Assembly (NCBI GenBank): GCA_012845835.1
Contig: JABAKD010000026.1
Span: 4,789,699 to 4,853,698 of the forward strand
Source: Undaria pinnatifida
Taxonomy: Eukaryota > Sar > Phaeophyceae > Laminariales > Alariaceae
Direction: 5' to 3'
Length of the DNA: 64,000 nucleotides
Below, one piece after another: positions 40,833-43,270 of the stretch. A model generated the notes under the pieces. That model had not been told where the DNA came from. It was given only the letters and a program-made list of their open reading frames with translations, and ran no database searches. A program made the position numbers and the translations under genes. Within the stretch, counting starts at the first letter, position 1. Each line of letters starts with the position of its first letter.

Positions 40833-41322
40833 CAGGTGTAGCGGTGGCGGTAGTGTTCGCAGCAGGCTTCCCCGTCGATAGGGACGGGAGGGTATCCGTT
40901 GTGCCTGCAGGTGCCCTAGCTGCTCCTACGGCCGCTGCTGCCGCTGCCGATGCTGCTGATGCTGCTGCTGCTACTGCTGCTGCTGCCCCAGCAGGTGCTG
41001 CCGCTGGAGCTTGACGGGGAGGAACCGGGGGGGGCATCGGCTTTACCGCATGTTCAGCTCCCCCCCGGGAGATTCCTTTCCCCGACTGGCCGGCGCTGTC
41101 GGGGCTGTCGGGGCCGAACAAGCTGTGGGGCATGGAGTGGATGAAGCTCGACTTCGCGGATTTGCGAGACTTGACCGACGCGGGAGACTTGGTGTCATCT
41201 TCATCGCTGCTAGAGCTGGAATTGCTGCGCTTGAAGGGGTTGTGTATCTTTTTGGAAATCCGCGAAGAGAAACTCTTTTTTTTTGGCAATCCTCCTGATT
41301 CGGCGCCGCTGGTATCGGACAT
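6836..41322 (-). CDS. anoctamin (TMEM16)-SMP-C2-C2 fusion protein, 23 exons
   Basis: This is a predicted 1392-residue membrane protein assembled by hand. Exons (minus strand, 5' to 3'): 41322-40579, 38971-38777, 37716-37583, 36914-36695, 34229-34104, 33831-33673, 32788-32600, 32172-32059, 30689-30561, 29699-29538, 27086-26922, 25398-25247, 23844-23727, 23122-23033, 22364-22230, 21321-21136, 20412-20200, 17171-17090, 15738-15608, 12815-12655, 9636-9367, 8713-8512, 6937-6836. Every junction is in phase; all donors are GT except one GC. Residues about 250-780 are an anoctamin domain, with Ca2+-site residues by family alignment at E571, E623, E626, E655 and D659. Residues about 815-850 form a hydrophobic hairpin, 870-1075 an SMP domain, 1085-1200 a Ca2+-type C2, 1203-1285 an acidic linker and 1286-1392 a second C2. 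Family knowledge: anoctamins are Ca2+-gated scramblases or channels; SMP-C2 proteins move lipids at ER contact sites. The inferred job is coupling scrambling to lipid transfer at a contact site. I know of no described protein with this layout. The N-terminus is the least certain part. Confidence 0.92.
7087..7144 (-). pseudogene. exon 23 echo 1
   Basis: The bases repeat the 5' part of exon 23 plus its acceptor flank (shared word GCGGCCACGTTCACCTGCAT) with scattered changes, about 200 bp farther into the intron. A second, weaker copy is at 7268-7318. Neither is needed in the mRNA model. Confidence 0.8.
7268..7318 (-). pseudogene. exon 23 echo 2
   Basis: A weaker copy of the exon 23 acceptor edge (CGCCCACGTTCGGCCGCATGCATCGATC), sharing the GCATGCATCGATC flank with echo 1. 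Confidence 0.6.
7733..7820. repeat. decamer array CTTAACCCAC/CTTAACCAAC
   Basis: Nine copies of a 10-mer with a C/A alternation, in intron 22. Confidence 0.95.
8265..8485. repeat. 12-bp-class repeat, CCGAGAATATTT type
   Basis: A decayed 12-nt periodic repeat (words GAGAATATTTCC, AAGAACGTTCC, GAGAATCATTCC). The period of 12 keeps several frames open and causes the Arg/Asn/Ser-rich chance frames here. Confidence 0.85.
8512..8713 (-). CDS. fusion gene exon 22: C2B core
   Basis: Residues 1292-1359. GDRYVSVICGNMKRKTQVV and VVEVLLKEKESIGNDKCLG have C2 strand patterns, but loop 3 is basic where Asp pairs are expected. This predicts Ca2+-independent membrane or protein binding. Acceptor AATAG; donor AAG/GTATTC is weak but gives the correct in-phase join to exon 23. 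Confidence 0.92.
8725..9045. repeat. tandem repeat of about 120 bp, three decayed copies
   Basis: Each unit carries 'gtggtattcgtgtcgcacagcag', 'gatgcgaggataaaaa' and 'ggaggggtgg' variants, starting at the exon 22 acceptor flank. The unit therefore begins at an exon edge, like the other echoes. Confidence 0.75.
9085..9175. repeat. dispersed repeat D, copy 1
   Basis: 'Catttgttgcttaccttagtcac ... gaccacgcatccctttcgagac' is matched at 16195-16300; both start after a long G run. Confidence 0.7.
9367..9636 (-). CDS. fusion gene exon 21: acidic linker and C2B first strand
   Basis: Residues 1202-1292. An acidic, likely disordered stretch (QPDEDVIVDVV, EVTDDT) and a Pro-rich part precede LGVISVMGIEC, the first strand of the second C2. 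Confidence 0.9.
10047..10846. mobile_element. non-autonomous TIR element, copy 1 (about 0.8 kb)
   Basis: The left end (GATCGTTGCTAATGGCAAGA) and right end (inverted CTTGCCATTAGCAACAGTCT) form terminal inverted repeats of roughly 90 bp. The interior matches copy 2 (25946-26752) in inverse orientation, for example GAGCACTGTACGCCAA. I see no transposase. A TA-type target site is possible but not certain. It lies in intron 20 of the fusion gene. Confidence 0.75.
10812..11225. repeat. tandem triplication of the TIR-element right end
   Basis: Three units of about 150-165 bp, each with TTCAAGATCGCCATGCCATTAG, 'cggttttatcccgcaaa', 'gaggagaaatagcagaacgg' and 'gtcataagaaaagagactcac'. The element end and its flank were duplicated together. 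Confidence 0.88.
11580..11950. repeat. short repeat field, TCTATCGTATA(TC) type
   Basis: Degenerate units of about 15 bp (ATGTCTATCGTATATCGT), with the word ATACGAAGTATCA at both ends. No coding value. Confidence 0.92.
12238..12320 (-). pseudogene. exon 20 donor-side echo
   Basis: Repeats the exon 20 3' end and donor flank ('ctcacgtggccttgagtgga', 'gttgtgcgaggtcc') with changes; part of it is itself doubled. Confidence 0.8.
12361..12597. repeat. 25-bp-class minisatellite with CCCGGGTACC
   Basis: About ten copies of units such as ACATACCCGGGTACCCCAAG and AGATATACCCGGGTACC. The units hold overlapping SmaI- and KpnI-type palindromes. It separates exon 20 from its donor-side echo. Confidence 0.95.
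12655..12815 (-). CDS. fusion gene exon 20: C2A end
   Basis: Residues 1149-1202. VMEFAVYDRDAGPGDDDCLG gives loop-3 Asp residues D1156, D1158 and D1163-D1165, so C2A keeps all five expected Ca2+ ligands. Ends LKAT with a split codon. Both ends of this exon are echoed in the neighbouring introns. Confidence 0.96.
12785..13450 (-). repeat. four ~200-bp tandem units carrying the exon 20 acceptor edge
   Basis: The true exon edge (12785-12830) recurs at about 12985-13040, 13195-13255 and 13365-13420: GTCGTAAACCGCGAACTCC, then CACCTTTCACGATATAAGGC, in decayed forms. Intron sequence between them ('gcgaacaacttgca...gcaaaattg') also repeats. Confidence 0.88.
14810..15170. repeat. CCGGTACC-type minisatellite, locus 1
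   Basis: About nine units of roughly 40 bp, of the form TTCGGTACGACCTCAATACC followed by GGTACCCGACGCC. Related arrays lie at 58470-58915 and 59480-60045. Confidence 0.92.
15405..15460 (-). pseudogene. exon 19 donor-side echo
   Basis: CTCACCTCGACGGAGGGCTCGTAG... copies the last ~50 bases of exon 19 and its donor (CACCTCGACGGAGCGCTCGTAC in the true exon), about 190 bp farther into the intron. Confidence 0.82.
15608..15738 (-). CDS. fusion gene exon 19: C2A core
   Basis: Residues 1105-1148. GKSDPYVKVKL (D1108) and KRTLNPRFNATFDLLV are classic C2 motifs. The start codon phase joins the single base left by exon 18. A decayed copy of its 3' end lies at 15405-15460. Confidence 0.96.
15730..15930. 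repeat. exon 19 acceptor-flank tandem repeat
   Basis: Three to four ~70-bp units beginning AAGGTTGCCTG(T)..., derived from the exon 19 acceptor region (ACTTGCCTGCTCAAATAAAG). Confidence 0.65.
16195..16386. repeat. dispersed repeat D copy 2 with AACATTTGCC decamer array
   Basis: The D-type block (GACCACGCATCCCTTTCGAG) runs into nine perfect copies of the 10-mer ACATTTGCCA (16297-16386). Confidence 0.93.
16600..16700. repeat. ATCATATAGATC-type short repeat
   Basis: 'Gatcatacagatcattcagatcata' units, decayed; part of the same texture as 19400-19450. Confidence 0.7.
16720..16865. repeat. dispersed family C, copy 1
   Basis: GCAGATCGTACGGCTCCCAC ... TAACATGAGCT ... ATCTTCCCGAAATATCTAG. Matches 18215-18365, 19455-19670 and 21530-21730. 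Confidence 0.8.
16962..17045 (-). repeat. dispersed family B, copy 1
   Basis: Reverse of CAGCTGTGAG(A/T)TCGA ... ACTCATCTTTGCAAGCTGCG. It lies directly beyond the exon 18 donor. Confidence 0.85.
17090..17171 (-). CDS. fusion gene exon 18: C2A first strand
   Basis: Residues 1078-1105. PTGVVQLTIVGCDDLRAAD is the usual first strand and loop 1 of a C2 domain directly after SMP, with loop-1 Asp D1102. A family-B repeat lies about 45 bp past the donor. Confidence 0.92.
17228..17527. repeat. minisatellite of CTTGGTTACAGTACAC and CGTTACAGTACA units
   Basis: Sixteen-mers and twelve-mers mixed in blocks, about 21 units in all. The two unit types cluster, suggesting separate expansions. Related 'ttacagta' words recur at 30905-30990 and 33345-33385. 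Confidence 0.95.
17656..17900 (-). mobile_element. SINE-like family A, copy 1
   Basis: On the minus strand: CGTAGACTGACTCCCGATTT ... CTCCAGAGTGACTGGAGCCT ... GCGAGTTAATGTGAGAGC, then (AAC)n. Four other copies in the window share this order and the AAC tail. Confidence 0.8.
18010..18095 (+). repeat. dispersed family B, copy 2
   Basis: ACGTCAGCTGTGAGTTCGAC ... GATACTCATCTTTGCGAGCT; starts 30 bp after the TTCGAA palindrome at 17963-17980. Confidence 0.85.
18215..18365. repeat. dispersed family C, copy 2
   Basis: AGAGCATGCAGACCGTGCGA ... CACAACAGATCTTCC ... AGATCATCAAGTAGAGA. More decayed than the other copies. Confidence 0.7.
19398..19670. repeat. (ATCTAGATA)n and family C, copy 3
   Basis: Five AATCTAGAT units followed by a family C copy (CAGATCGTACGGCTCCCACC, GGGTAACATGAG). 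Confidence 0.85.
20083..20145 (-). pseudogene. exon 17 donor-flank echo
   Basis: 'Aagcgatctcatagaaccatcctccctgcgcgcgtgccagcaaagccacaactcac' repeats the true donor flank (20145-20200) ending in CCACCACTCAC. The copy keeps the splice donor complement in decayed form. Confidence 0.78.
20200..20412 (-). CDS. fusion gene exon 17: SMP domain end
   Basis: Residues 1007-1077. FPCFGAVLLTFMEKPFIDF then IGPGDMNVGNMVGDIIHNAI match the SMP end (FP..g.i.vsf...P.idf...p.....Pgi...i...i...i). Confidence 0.96.
20455..20960. repeat. GTATTGATCGTCAATAG repeat field with higher-order duplication
   Basis: Short units (GGTATTGATCGTCA) fill the field. A block of about 105 bp (GCGTATTGATCGTCCATAGT...) is present twice, near 20690 and 20795, nearly identically. 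A further piece is at 21070-21115. Confidence 0.9.
20972..21056 (+). repeat. dispersed family B, copy 3
   Basis: ACGTCACCTGTGAGTTCGAC ... CTCATCTTTGCAAGCTGCGT; inserted within the GTATTGATCGTC field. Confidence 0.85.
21136..21321 (-). CDS. fusion gene exon 16: SMP domain core
   Basis: Residues 945-1006. DKVVIDIDIRWAGNAEFVVE (conserved D-x-D-x-x-W-x-G-N) is followed by alternating hydrophobics ending GRMRVELAPLVAQ, as in SMP beta strands. A 12-bp minisatellite (21327-21425) touches the acceptor side. Confidence 0.96.
21327..21425. repeat. 12-bp minisatellite at the exon 16 acceptor
   Basis: Alternating GAGGGACGAGGGTAAT and GAGGGACGAGGGTGAT units occupy the place of the pyrimidine tract before the exon 16 acceptor. 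On the minus strand this is CT-rich (TCCCTCATTACCCTCG), so it may serve as that tract. Confidence 0.9.
21530..21730. repeat. dispersed family C, copy 4
   Basis: 'Cagatcaaatagctcccacccggtaacatgagct' and 'agatcttctctaaatgatcta' match copies 1-3. Confidence 0.78.
22230..22364 (-). CDS. fusion gene exon 15: SMP domain
   Basis: Residues 900-944. It reads TTIQPILDSYKPPGF then FRKVSLGTIPPK, matching the SMP pattern 'qpil..ykP.....i.f..l.LGt.PP'. Donor AAG/GTAACC. Confidence 0.95.
22436..22870. repeat. mixed short repeats (TATACCATGTAGC; GTTGTTGTC; CATTGCTGTCGT)
   Basis: Three neighbouring arrays in intron 14, between exons 14 and 15, the last being four perfect 12-mers CATTGCTGTCGT (22710-22757). 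Confidence 0.85.
23033..23122 (-). CDS. fusion gene exon 14: SMP domain start
   Basis: Residues 870-899. FLPPWYTDSEVERVDWMNKI matches the SMP entry of extended synaptotagmins and tricalbins (W...d.ErveWlNk). Phase 0 at both ends. Confidence 0.95.
23480..23700 (-). pseudogene. exon 13 echo with poly-C and CACAC flanks
   Basis: 23546-23606 copies the 3' half of exon 13 and its donor (minus strand reads HKALALGVVK against DKALALGIVK in the true exon). The poly-C run and CACACC tracts before it are also doubled, so a unit of about 185 bp was duplicated. Confidence 0.88.
23727..23844 (-). CDS. fusion gene exon 13: second half of the membrane hairpin
   Basis: Residues 830-869. FELSAFWVLPTAFVFVSYL is hydrophobic, followed by a basic turn (QHRKDLSDK). 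Donor CAG/GTGTGC. A partial copy of the 3' half lies at 23546-23606. Confidence 0.92.
24127..24265. repeat. (GATGAT/GGATGAT)n microsatellite
   Basis: Interrupted GAT array in the intron between exons 12 and 13. Confidence 0.95.
24650..24712 (-). pseudogene. exon 12 donor-side echo
   Basis: GAGTGACTTTCCATGCAACG ... GATCATGGACAAAGGCAGGT copies the exon 12 3' end and donor (GAGCGACTTACCATGCAATG ... in the true exon). The donor GT is lost in the copy. A SINE-like copy now separates the two. Confidence 0.85.
24742..24975 (-). mobile_element. SINE-like family A, copy 2
   Basis: Same order as copy 1: (GTT)n tail complement, CTCACATTAACTC, GTGGTCACAGGACAGG, CAGTCACTCTGGAG, with a changed 5' region. 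Confidence 0.78.
25052..25140 (-). repeat. dispersed family B, copy 4
   Basis: CGCAGCTTGCAAAGATGAGT ... ACGGCTGACGTCCTTGGAAT, inverse orientation. Confidence 0.85.
25247..25398 (-). CDS. fusion gene exon 12: linker and first half of the SMP-side hairpin
   Basis: Residues 780-830; ends in phase 2 within the Trp codon. A Gly/Ser/Lys linker leads into PVWHLPLAMIPFLIAW. Here the anoctamin part ends and the extended-synaptotagmin part begins, in one exon, so the fusion is not an artefact of joining two genes at a doubtful splice. Confidence 0.92.
25946..26752. mobile_element. non-autonomous TIR element, copy 2 (about 0.8 kb)
   Basis: Ends GACCGTTGCTAATGGCAAGG and the inverted CTTGCCAGTAGCAACGATCT; inner TIR parts share 'cttcgaa(g)at(g/a)cc'. 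The interior is homologous to copy 1, in inverse orientation. In intron 11 of the fusion gene. Confidence 0.75.
26922..27086 (-). CDS. fusion gene exon 11: last anoctamin helix
   Basis: Residues 725-779. VVLVVVAEHLLFLLRAIS then LIDKVPRVVREAQ matches the family's FvivFEhvvfl...IPDvP...v. The start of this exon is echoed two to three times farther out in the upstream intron (27868-28650). Confidence 0.93.
27183..27790. repeat. 27-bp minisatellite, about 22 copies
   Basis: Units like ACATCAATAATTGATACTGA with variants (CAACAATTG, GATAATTG, CAGTAATTG). The 27-bp period keeps nine-residue peptides open on the minus strand. It lies between exon 11 and its echoes. Confidence 0.96.
27868..27960 (-). 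pseudogene. exon 11 acceptor-side echo 1
   Basis: The minus strand reads CQVVLMVVAERLL against QVVLVVVAEHLL at the true exon edge, with the acceptor flank also similar. Confidence 0.85.
28410..28510 (-). pseudogene. exon 11 acceptor-side echo 2
   Basis: The minus strand reads VVMVVVVVAEHVLFL, closer to the family consensus in places than the working exon. Flanked by 'aatcaaccatgaacgttcgggga', as in echo 1 ('agtcaaccgccagcgttccaaga'). Confidence 0.83.
28595..28650 (-). pseudogene. exon 11 echo 3 (partial)
   Basis: GAGCAAAAACAGCACGTGTTC matches the EHVLFLL part of echo 2 and exon 11; the rest is lost. Confidence 0.5.
29228..29281. repeat. heptamer array (CACTAAT)n
   Basis: Seven to eight perfect 7-mers. 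Confidence 0.97.
29538..29699 (-). CDS. fusion gene exon 10: anoctamin TM8 region
   Basis: Residues 671-724. EEASIGAWQLCLEMIGVVAC with TNLLLAVM matches the family's dIGaW...l..is..aVitNa. Acceptor AATGCAG, donor AAG/GTAAGG. The extracellular loop after it is short compared with animal anoctamins. Confidence 0.95.
29720..30000. repeat. CGACGGTTTCATATTCGGCA repeat field, part 1
   Basis: Decayed 21-bp-class units beginning just outside the exon 10 acceptor. Confidence 0.85.
30190..30500. repeat. CGACGGTTTCATATTCGGCA repeat field, part 2
   Basis: About 14 more units; the two parts are separated by 190 bp of unique sequence. Confidence 0.88.
30561..30689 (-). CDS. fusion gene exon 9: anoctamin TM7 core, Ca2+-site end
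   Basis: Residues 628-670. VLQFGYIAMFFVVFPLAPLF and NNVWEFKVD match the most conserved anoctamin block. E655 and D659, spaced by four, align with E734 and D738 of TMEM16A. The exon ends KTRRPQ, as in the family's RRP motif. Confidence 0.97.
30905..30990. repeat. GGGTTACAGTA short array
   Basis: Six units of 10-12 bp, GGGT(T)ACAGTA. Confidence 0.93.
30991..31171. mobile_element. small TIR element with AAGGCGGT ends, copy 1
   Basis: Ends GTCCCCCGGTAAGGCGGT and inverted ACCGCCTTGTTGGGGGAC; ACCGCCTTA recurs inside. Homologous in inverse orientation to 45184-45380. No coding capacity, so it looks MITE-like. Confidence 0.7.
32059..32172 (-). CDS. fusion gene exon 8: loop and start of TM7
   Basis: Residues 590-627. 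An acidic loop ends in ESEYLEM, matching the family's (D/E)YxEM at the start of TM7; E623 and E626 align with Ca2+ ligands E702 and E705 of TMEM16A. The donor appears to be non-canonical GC (ATG/GCGAGT); using it restores EYLEM-VLQFGY across the junction. Confidence 0.9.
32205..32360. repeat. dispersed repeat E, copy 1
   Basis: GCACGTCGGGTTTGCACCGG ... 'ccaggcagaca', 'gccgtgaggt'. Matches 57255-57410. Both copies sit beside G-rich runs. Confidence 0.8.
32600..32788 (-). CDS. fusion gene exon 7: anoctamin TM5-TM6
   Basis: Residues 527-589. FAFQFVNSYCALLYVGFW matches the family's FqFvNsYsSLFYiAF. The next helix carries five consecutive Met from an (ATG)n run, then VKQFISQFVE; E571 aligns with the TM6 Ca2+-site Glu of TMEM16A (E654). 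The Asn at the TM6 site (N650) is not obvious here. Confidence 0.95.
32955..33040 (-). pseudogene. exon 6 donor-side echo
   Basis: 'Gttcaccttgatgaaggcatt ... ggggggtgctcctcgaagtcaat' copies the exon 6 3' end with its donor (GTTCACCTTGATGATGAGGG ... in the true exon). The spare donor GTGAAC is still present. Confidence 0.87.
33673..33831 (-). CDS. fusion gene exon 6: anoctamin TM4
   Basis: Residues 474-526. The segment YPLLLYSVVPIVASFAYDFL is followed by ALNDFEEHPTDVRKKNALII, matching the family's 'kLTeWEnhrT..e.e.sLilKvf' region. A decayed copy of this exon's 3' half sits at about 32955-33040. Confidence 0.96.
34104..34229 (-). CDS. fusion gene exon 5: anoctamin TM3
   Basis: Residues 432-473, phase 0 at both ends. 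One strong membrane segment (MTVPIILAAIYVVIRVMLY). The acceptor (TTGAAG/GAG) directly abuts about 300 bp of (GAT/GGT)n microsatellite instead of a normal pyrimidine tract. Confidence 0.9.
34240..34545. repeat. (CAT/CAC)n microsatellite abutting exon 5
   Basis: About 300 bp of CAT/CAC triplets with 'gaccatcatcatgac' sub-blocks. Its minus-strand face ends eleven or so bases before the exon 5 acceptor. Confidence 0.97.
35123..35360 (+). repeat. dispersed family B, copy 5 (long form)
   Basis: CAGCTGTGAGATCGAAGATT ... CATCTTTGCAAGCTGTGTGT, then GATCGCGCGTATTAC, 'gtgtcctcattaaggatataggtcggcgactcccct', 'gggtcaacatggtgatgtta'. The long form shows the family extends at least about 240 bp. Confidence 0.85.
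35400..36060. repeat. G-rich duplicated field with family B piece
   Basis: Two copies of a ~450-bp arrangement: 'gtatac/gctatacgcg(t/c)ggtgctaggtctaggc(g)a', a G-rich block, then 'gtgtttattactctgg(c)g(a/g)tttcgat'. The first spans 35590-35770, the second 35945-36130. A family B piece lies at 35843-35935. A third relative is at 57180-57545. Confidence 0.75.
36695..36914 (-). CDS. fusion gene exon 4: anoctamin TM1-TM2
   Basis: Residues 358-431. Two hydrophobic segments (ALVVPSIGGLFLFL and LLPMFCVLIMVWTGMF) are followed by LDLWRRRNSEIAFRWGV, the family's FLElWKRreaelayrWg signature after TM2. The donor is AAG/GTGCGT. Confidence 0.96.
37375..37545 (+). repeat. dispersed family B, copy 6 (3' part)
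   Basis: GATACTCCGATCGCGCGAAT, 'gggtgtgtgtcctcattaaggatata', 'aggtcggcgactcccct', 'gggtcaacagggtgatgtt'. Confidence 0.82.
37583..37716 (-). CDS. fusion gene exon 3: anoctamin TM1 start
   Basis: Residues 314-358; ends in phase 2, so the Arg codon is split with exon 4. The hallmark is AYFGPYIGMYFAWLGFYT, matching the family consensus YFGekiAlYFaWLgfYt. The intron acceptor is TTTCCGCAG. Confidence 0.95.
38128..38215 (+). repeat. dispersed family B, copy 7
   Basis: ACGTCAGCTGTGAGTTCGAT ... ATACTCATTCTTGCAAGATG. Confidence 0.82.
38777..38971 (-). CDS. fusion gene exon 2: pre-membrane anoctamin region
   Basis: Residues 249-313, phase 0 at both ends; acceptor TTTGTCAG, donor GTGAGA. The end (SGVQYKE), joined to exon 3 (MTLLHDKT), gives the anoctamin pattern of a 'gv-x4-PLHD'-like motif just before the first membrane helix. 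The first half is not recognisable by eye. Confidence 0.75.
38995..39275 (+). repeat. interstitial telomere-like array (TTAGGG/TGAGGG) with TTCTTGAGG spacers
   Basis: TTAGGG hexamers in short runs alternate with AGGGTGAGGGTTCTTGAGG(A/G). The composite repeats about every 36-50 bp, seven to eight times. It lies in intron 1, about 25 bp upstream of the exon 2 acceptor; TTAGGG is on the plus strand. Confidence 0.95.
39780..39850. repeat. CCATATA short repeat
   Basis: 'Ataccatataccatattacc' units, decayed. Confidence 0.8.
40148..40222 (-). pseudogene. exon 1 donor-side echo
   Basis: The minus strand reads DAAMPHLRTGG against DAAMLNLRTRG at the end of exon 1, with GGCATGGCCGCATC shared. The donor position reads GTGAGA in both. 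Confidence 0.85.
40380..40565. repeat. ~60-bp tandem units at the exon 1 donor flank
   Basis: Three decayed units with 'accaa(g)cac', CACCATGCCATCACACCATC and 'acatcacacc', leading straight into the exon 1 donor. Confidence 0.8.
40579..41322 (-). CDS. fusion gene exon 1: basic/Ser-rich, Pro and poly-Ala N-terminus
   Basis: Residues 1-248. I chose the ATG at 41322 (MSDTSGAESGG); an in-frame ATG at 41343 is an alternative, and the frame stays open to 41529. The exon encodes a Lys/Ser-rich stretch (KKKSFSSRISKK), a Ser/Asp/Glu patch, a Pro motif (MPPPVPPR) of SH3-ligand type, then long Ala tracts from a (GCT)n microsatellite, and ends FIVHL before donor GTGAGA. No signal peptide is visible. Confidence 0.75.
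40700..41010. repeat. coding (CAG)n/(GCT)n microsatellite
   Basis: Interrupted CAG/CTG triplets, the purest run about 40787-40830. Read on the minus strand they encode poly-Ala in exon 1. The plus-strand open frame over the same bases is a shadow. Confidence 0.93.
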
Positions 41323-43079
41323 CTCGGGTGGACCTTGAACCATTAGCAGACACGCCGCAAGGTGGCGGATGCCAGGCAGCCCGAGGAGGAAGTCGCGGAC
41401 AGCGGCGCAAAACGCGGTCGGGGAAAAACGCGCAATGGTTAATACCTGATTGAAATAACCTCTTGATTGCTGAAAAAAAAATCCCACACTATTTCGAAGT
41501 GAAAAGTCGACCGAAAAAAGAGAGTGCACGTCCGCGTAGCGGTAAGACTCGTGTCAAAAACAACGAAGACAAAAAACAGTCCCGAGGGAGGAAGTGCTGC
41601 CTGCGCTGCTTGGATCGTCTCGTGCTACTGAGGTGTTTGGGGCACTGCCGGGTAGCGTTATCTGTGAGGCAGTGGTGCACGCCCATCAAAGAGGAACCAC
41701 ACGCAAAATCCCTGTGTCTCTATTGCTGCTGTGCTTGTGTTCCTAGCTTAAATCCATGGAATTGAACCTGTAAAAAGTGAAAAATGGGCTGCTTGATTCT
41801 TGGGCTTCGCGGGAACGGACAAGTGAAATGTCGGATGGAATAGCGCCTGACAGCGAAAGCGCCTAATGGAACCATTTCTTTCACACGATACCATAACAGG
41901 ATCGTGTTGGCCACATTACTCGTTTCTCGTATTGGGCATCTGCAAGCGTTCACGTTCCCAGCTGGTATCATAGGTACTAAAATATTAACATATAGTTAAA
42001 CTACAGTACGAGCTGGTGCGCATACTGAACGTTAACATAAGTATCCACCGCACAAACTAATATACTACTAAACCATAAATATTATATCTAGGTATACTGT
42101 AGACTAGTTAGCTAACTGCTGCAACTGAAGTCTGTATCGTAGGGCACAGCGCAATAGGCAATCGATACACCAGCCTTCGCTAGTACACACCAATACCTAT
42201 GCAAGTTGCCATATACCTAGTGAAGTCCTCGAGTTGCGACGTATGGCATAAGCTTGAATCGGAACACTAGGCGCGAACCTTGCGTTTAAAACACTGCGGC
42301 CAACTTTGAACAGAGGTACCAGTGCTCGGTATTCGGTTCGAAGGGATCGTGAGAAAACCGCCCGGCCTGACGTAGCAAGGCATTAATAGCCTAAGGTGTA
42401 GTCTAAATGTGACGTTATATGAGCACGTGCTGCTGCTGTTGTTGCCGTGTTTCCGTGCACGAAAATAGCATCGGTTACTGCCTGTTAACATATTACGGAA
42501 TAGAATAACAGGGGCTATTGGCGGAATATATGTGTTCATACCGTCATAGCCACTGCTGACACCTATAATCTACATCAGCACCGACTAAAAATATAGTCTA
42601 CATCAGCACCGACTAAAAATACTGCTTGCTGAAGGAACTTCTATGGACTCTCGAACCTAAGGTGAGCTTATCATATACTAGTACCAGGTACCAGTTATTA
42701 CAATAAAGGAGTACCTGGCTGGTCCAACCTCCGACTGTAACCGATACAGCCGGCAGACAACAACTACACCACTGACTACCTGGTACCGCTGTACCTACTT
42801 CGAAGTATAACAGCAGCCTCGATAACTTACTTAAGAGGCAAAAAGCGGCTTTCTAGGTGTATGTGCCCTACGAAAGACCACGTAGACACCACAATTAACC
42901 AGTCCTTTTCGAATCACACCCACGTGTTTGGGGACAAACTGCTTGAAAATAGTATGAGATCATTTTCGCATTTCCAGAAGTCCAAAATGCAAAATGAAAC
43001 GACGATTCTAGCACCGTTCAGCACCACTCCAGCGCCGGCCACACGAAGCAGCGAGGGTTAAAACTGAGGGCTCTTCACA

Positions 43080-43270
43080 GGCCACGATCCGACACGCGGG
43101 CCGGGTGGGTGAGGAGGCTTCTAAACTATCGCGGGTCGAGTCGGGTCGGGTCAGATGTCTGACGGGTCGGGCCAGGTCAAGTGGTTTTCAAATCACGGGT
43201 AAGGTAGGATCATCTAGGGTCGGGACACCCTCAATCGACCCGACCCGCGACAAGTAACATGACCCGTGAA
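43080..43270. repeat. GGGTC-rich degenerate repeat field, copy 3
   Basis: GCGGGTCGAGTCGGGTCGGG, 'gtggttttcaaatcacgggt', and the shared end 'catgacccgtgaagtgccctg' as at 2590-2615. Confidence 0.85.

Noticed and set aside
40469-41014. Ala-rich frame on the plus strand
   Set aside because: Shadow of the (CAG)n tract in exon 1; the minus frame has flanking, non-repetitive protein sequence and the splice donor.
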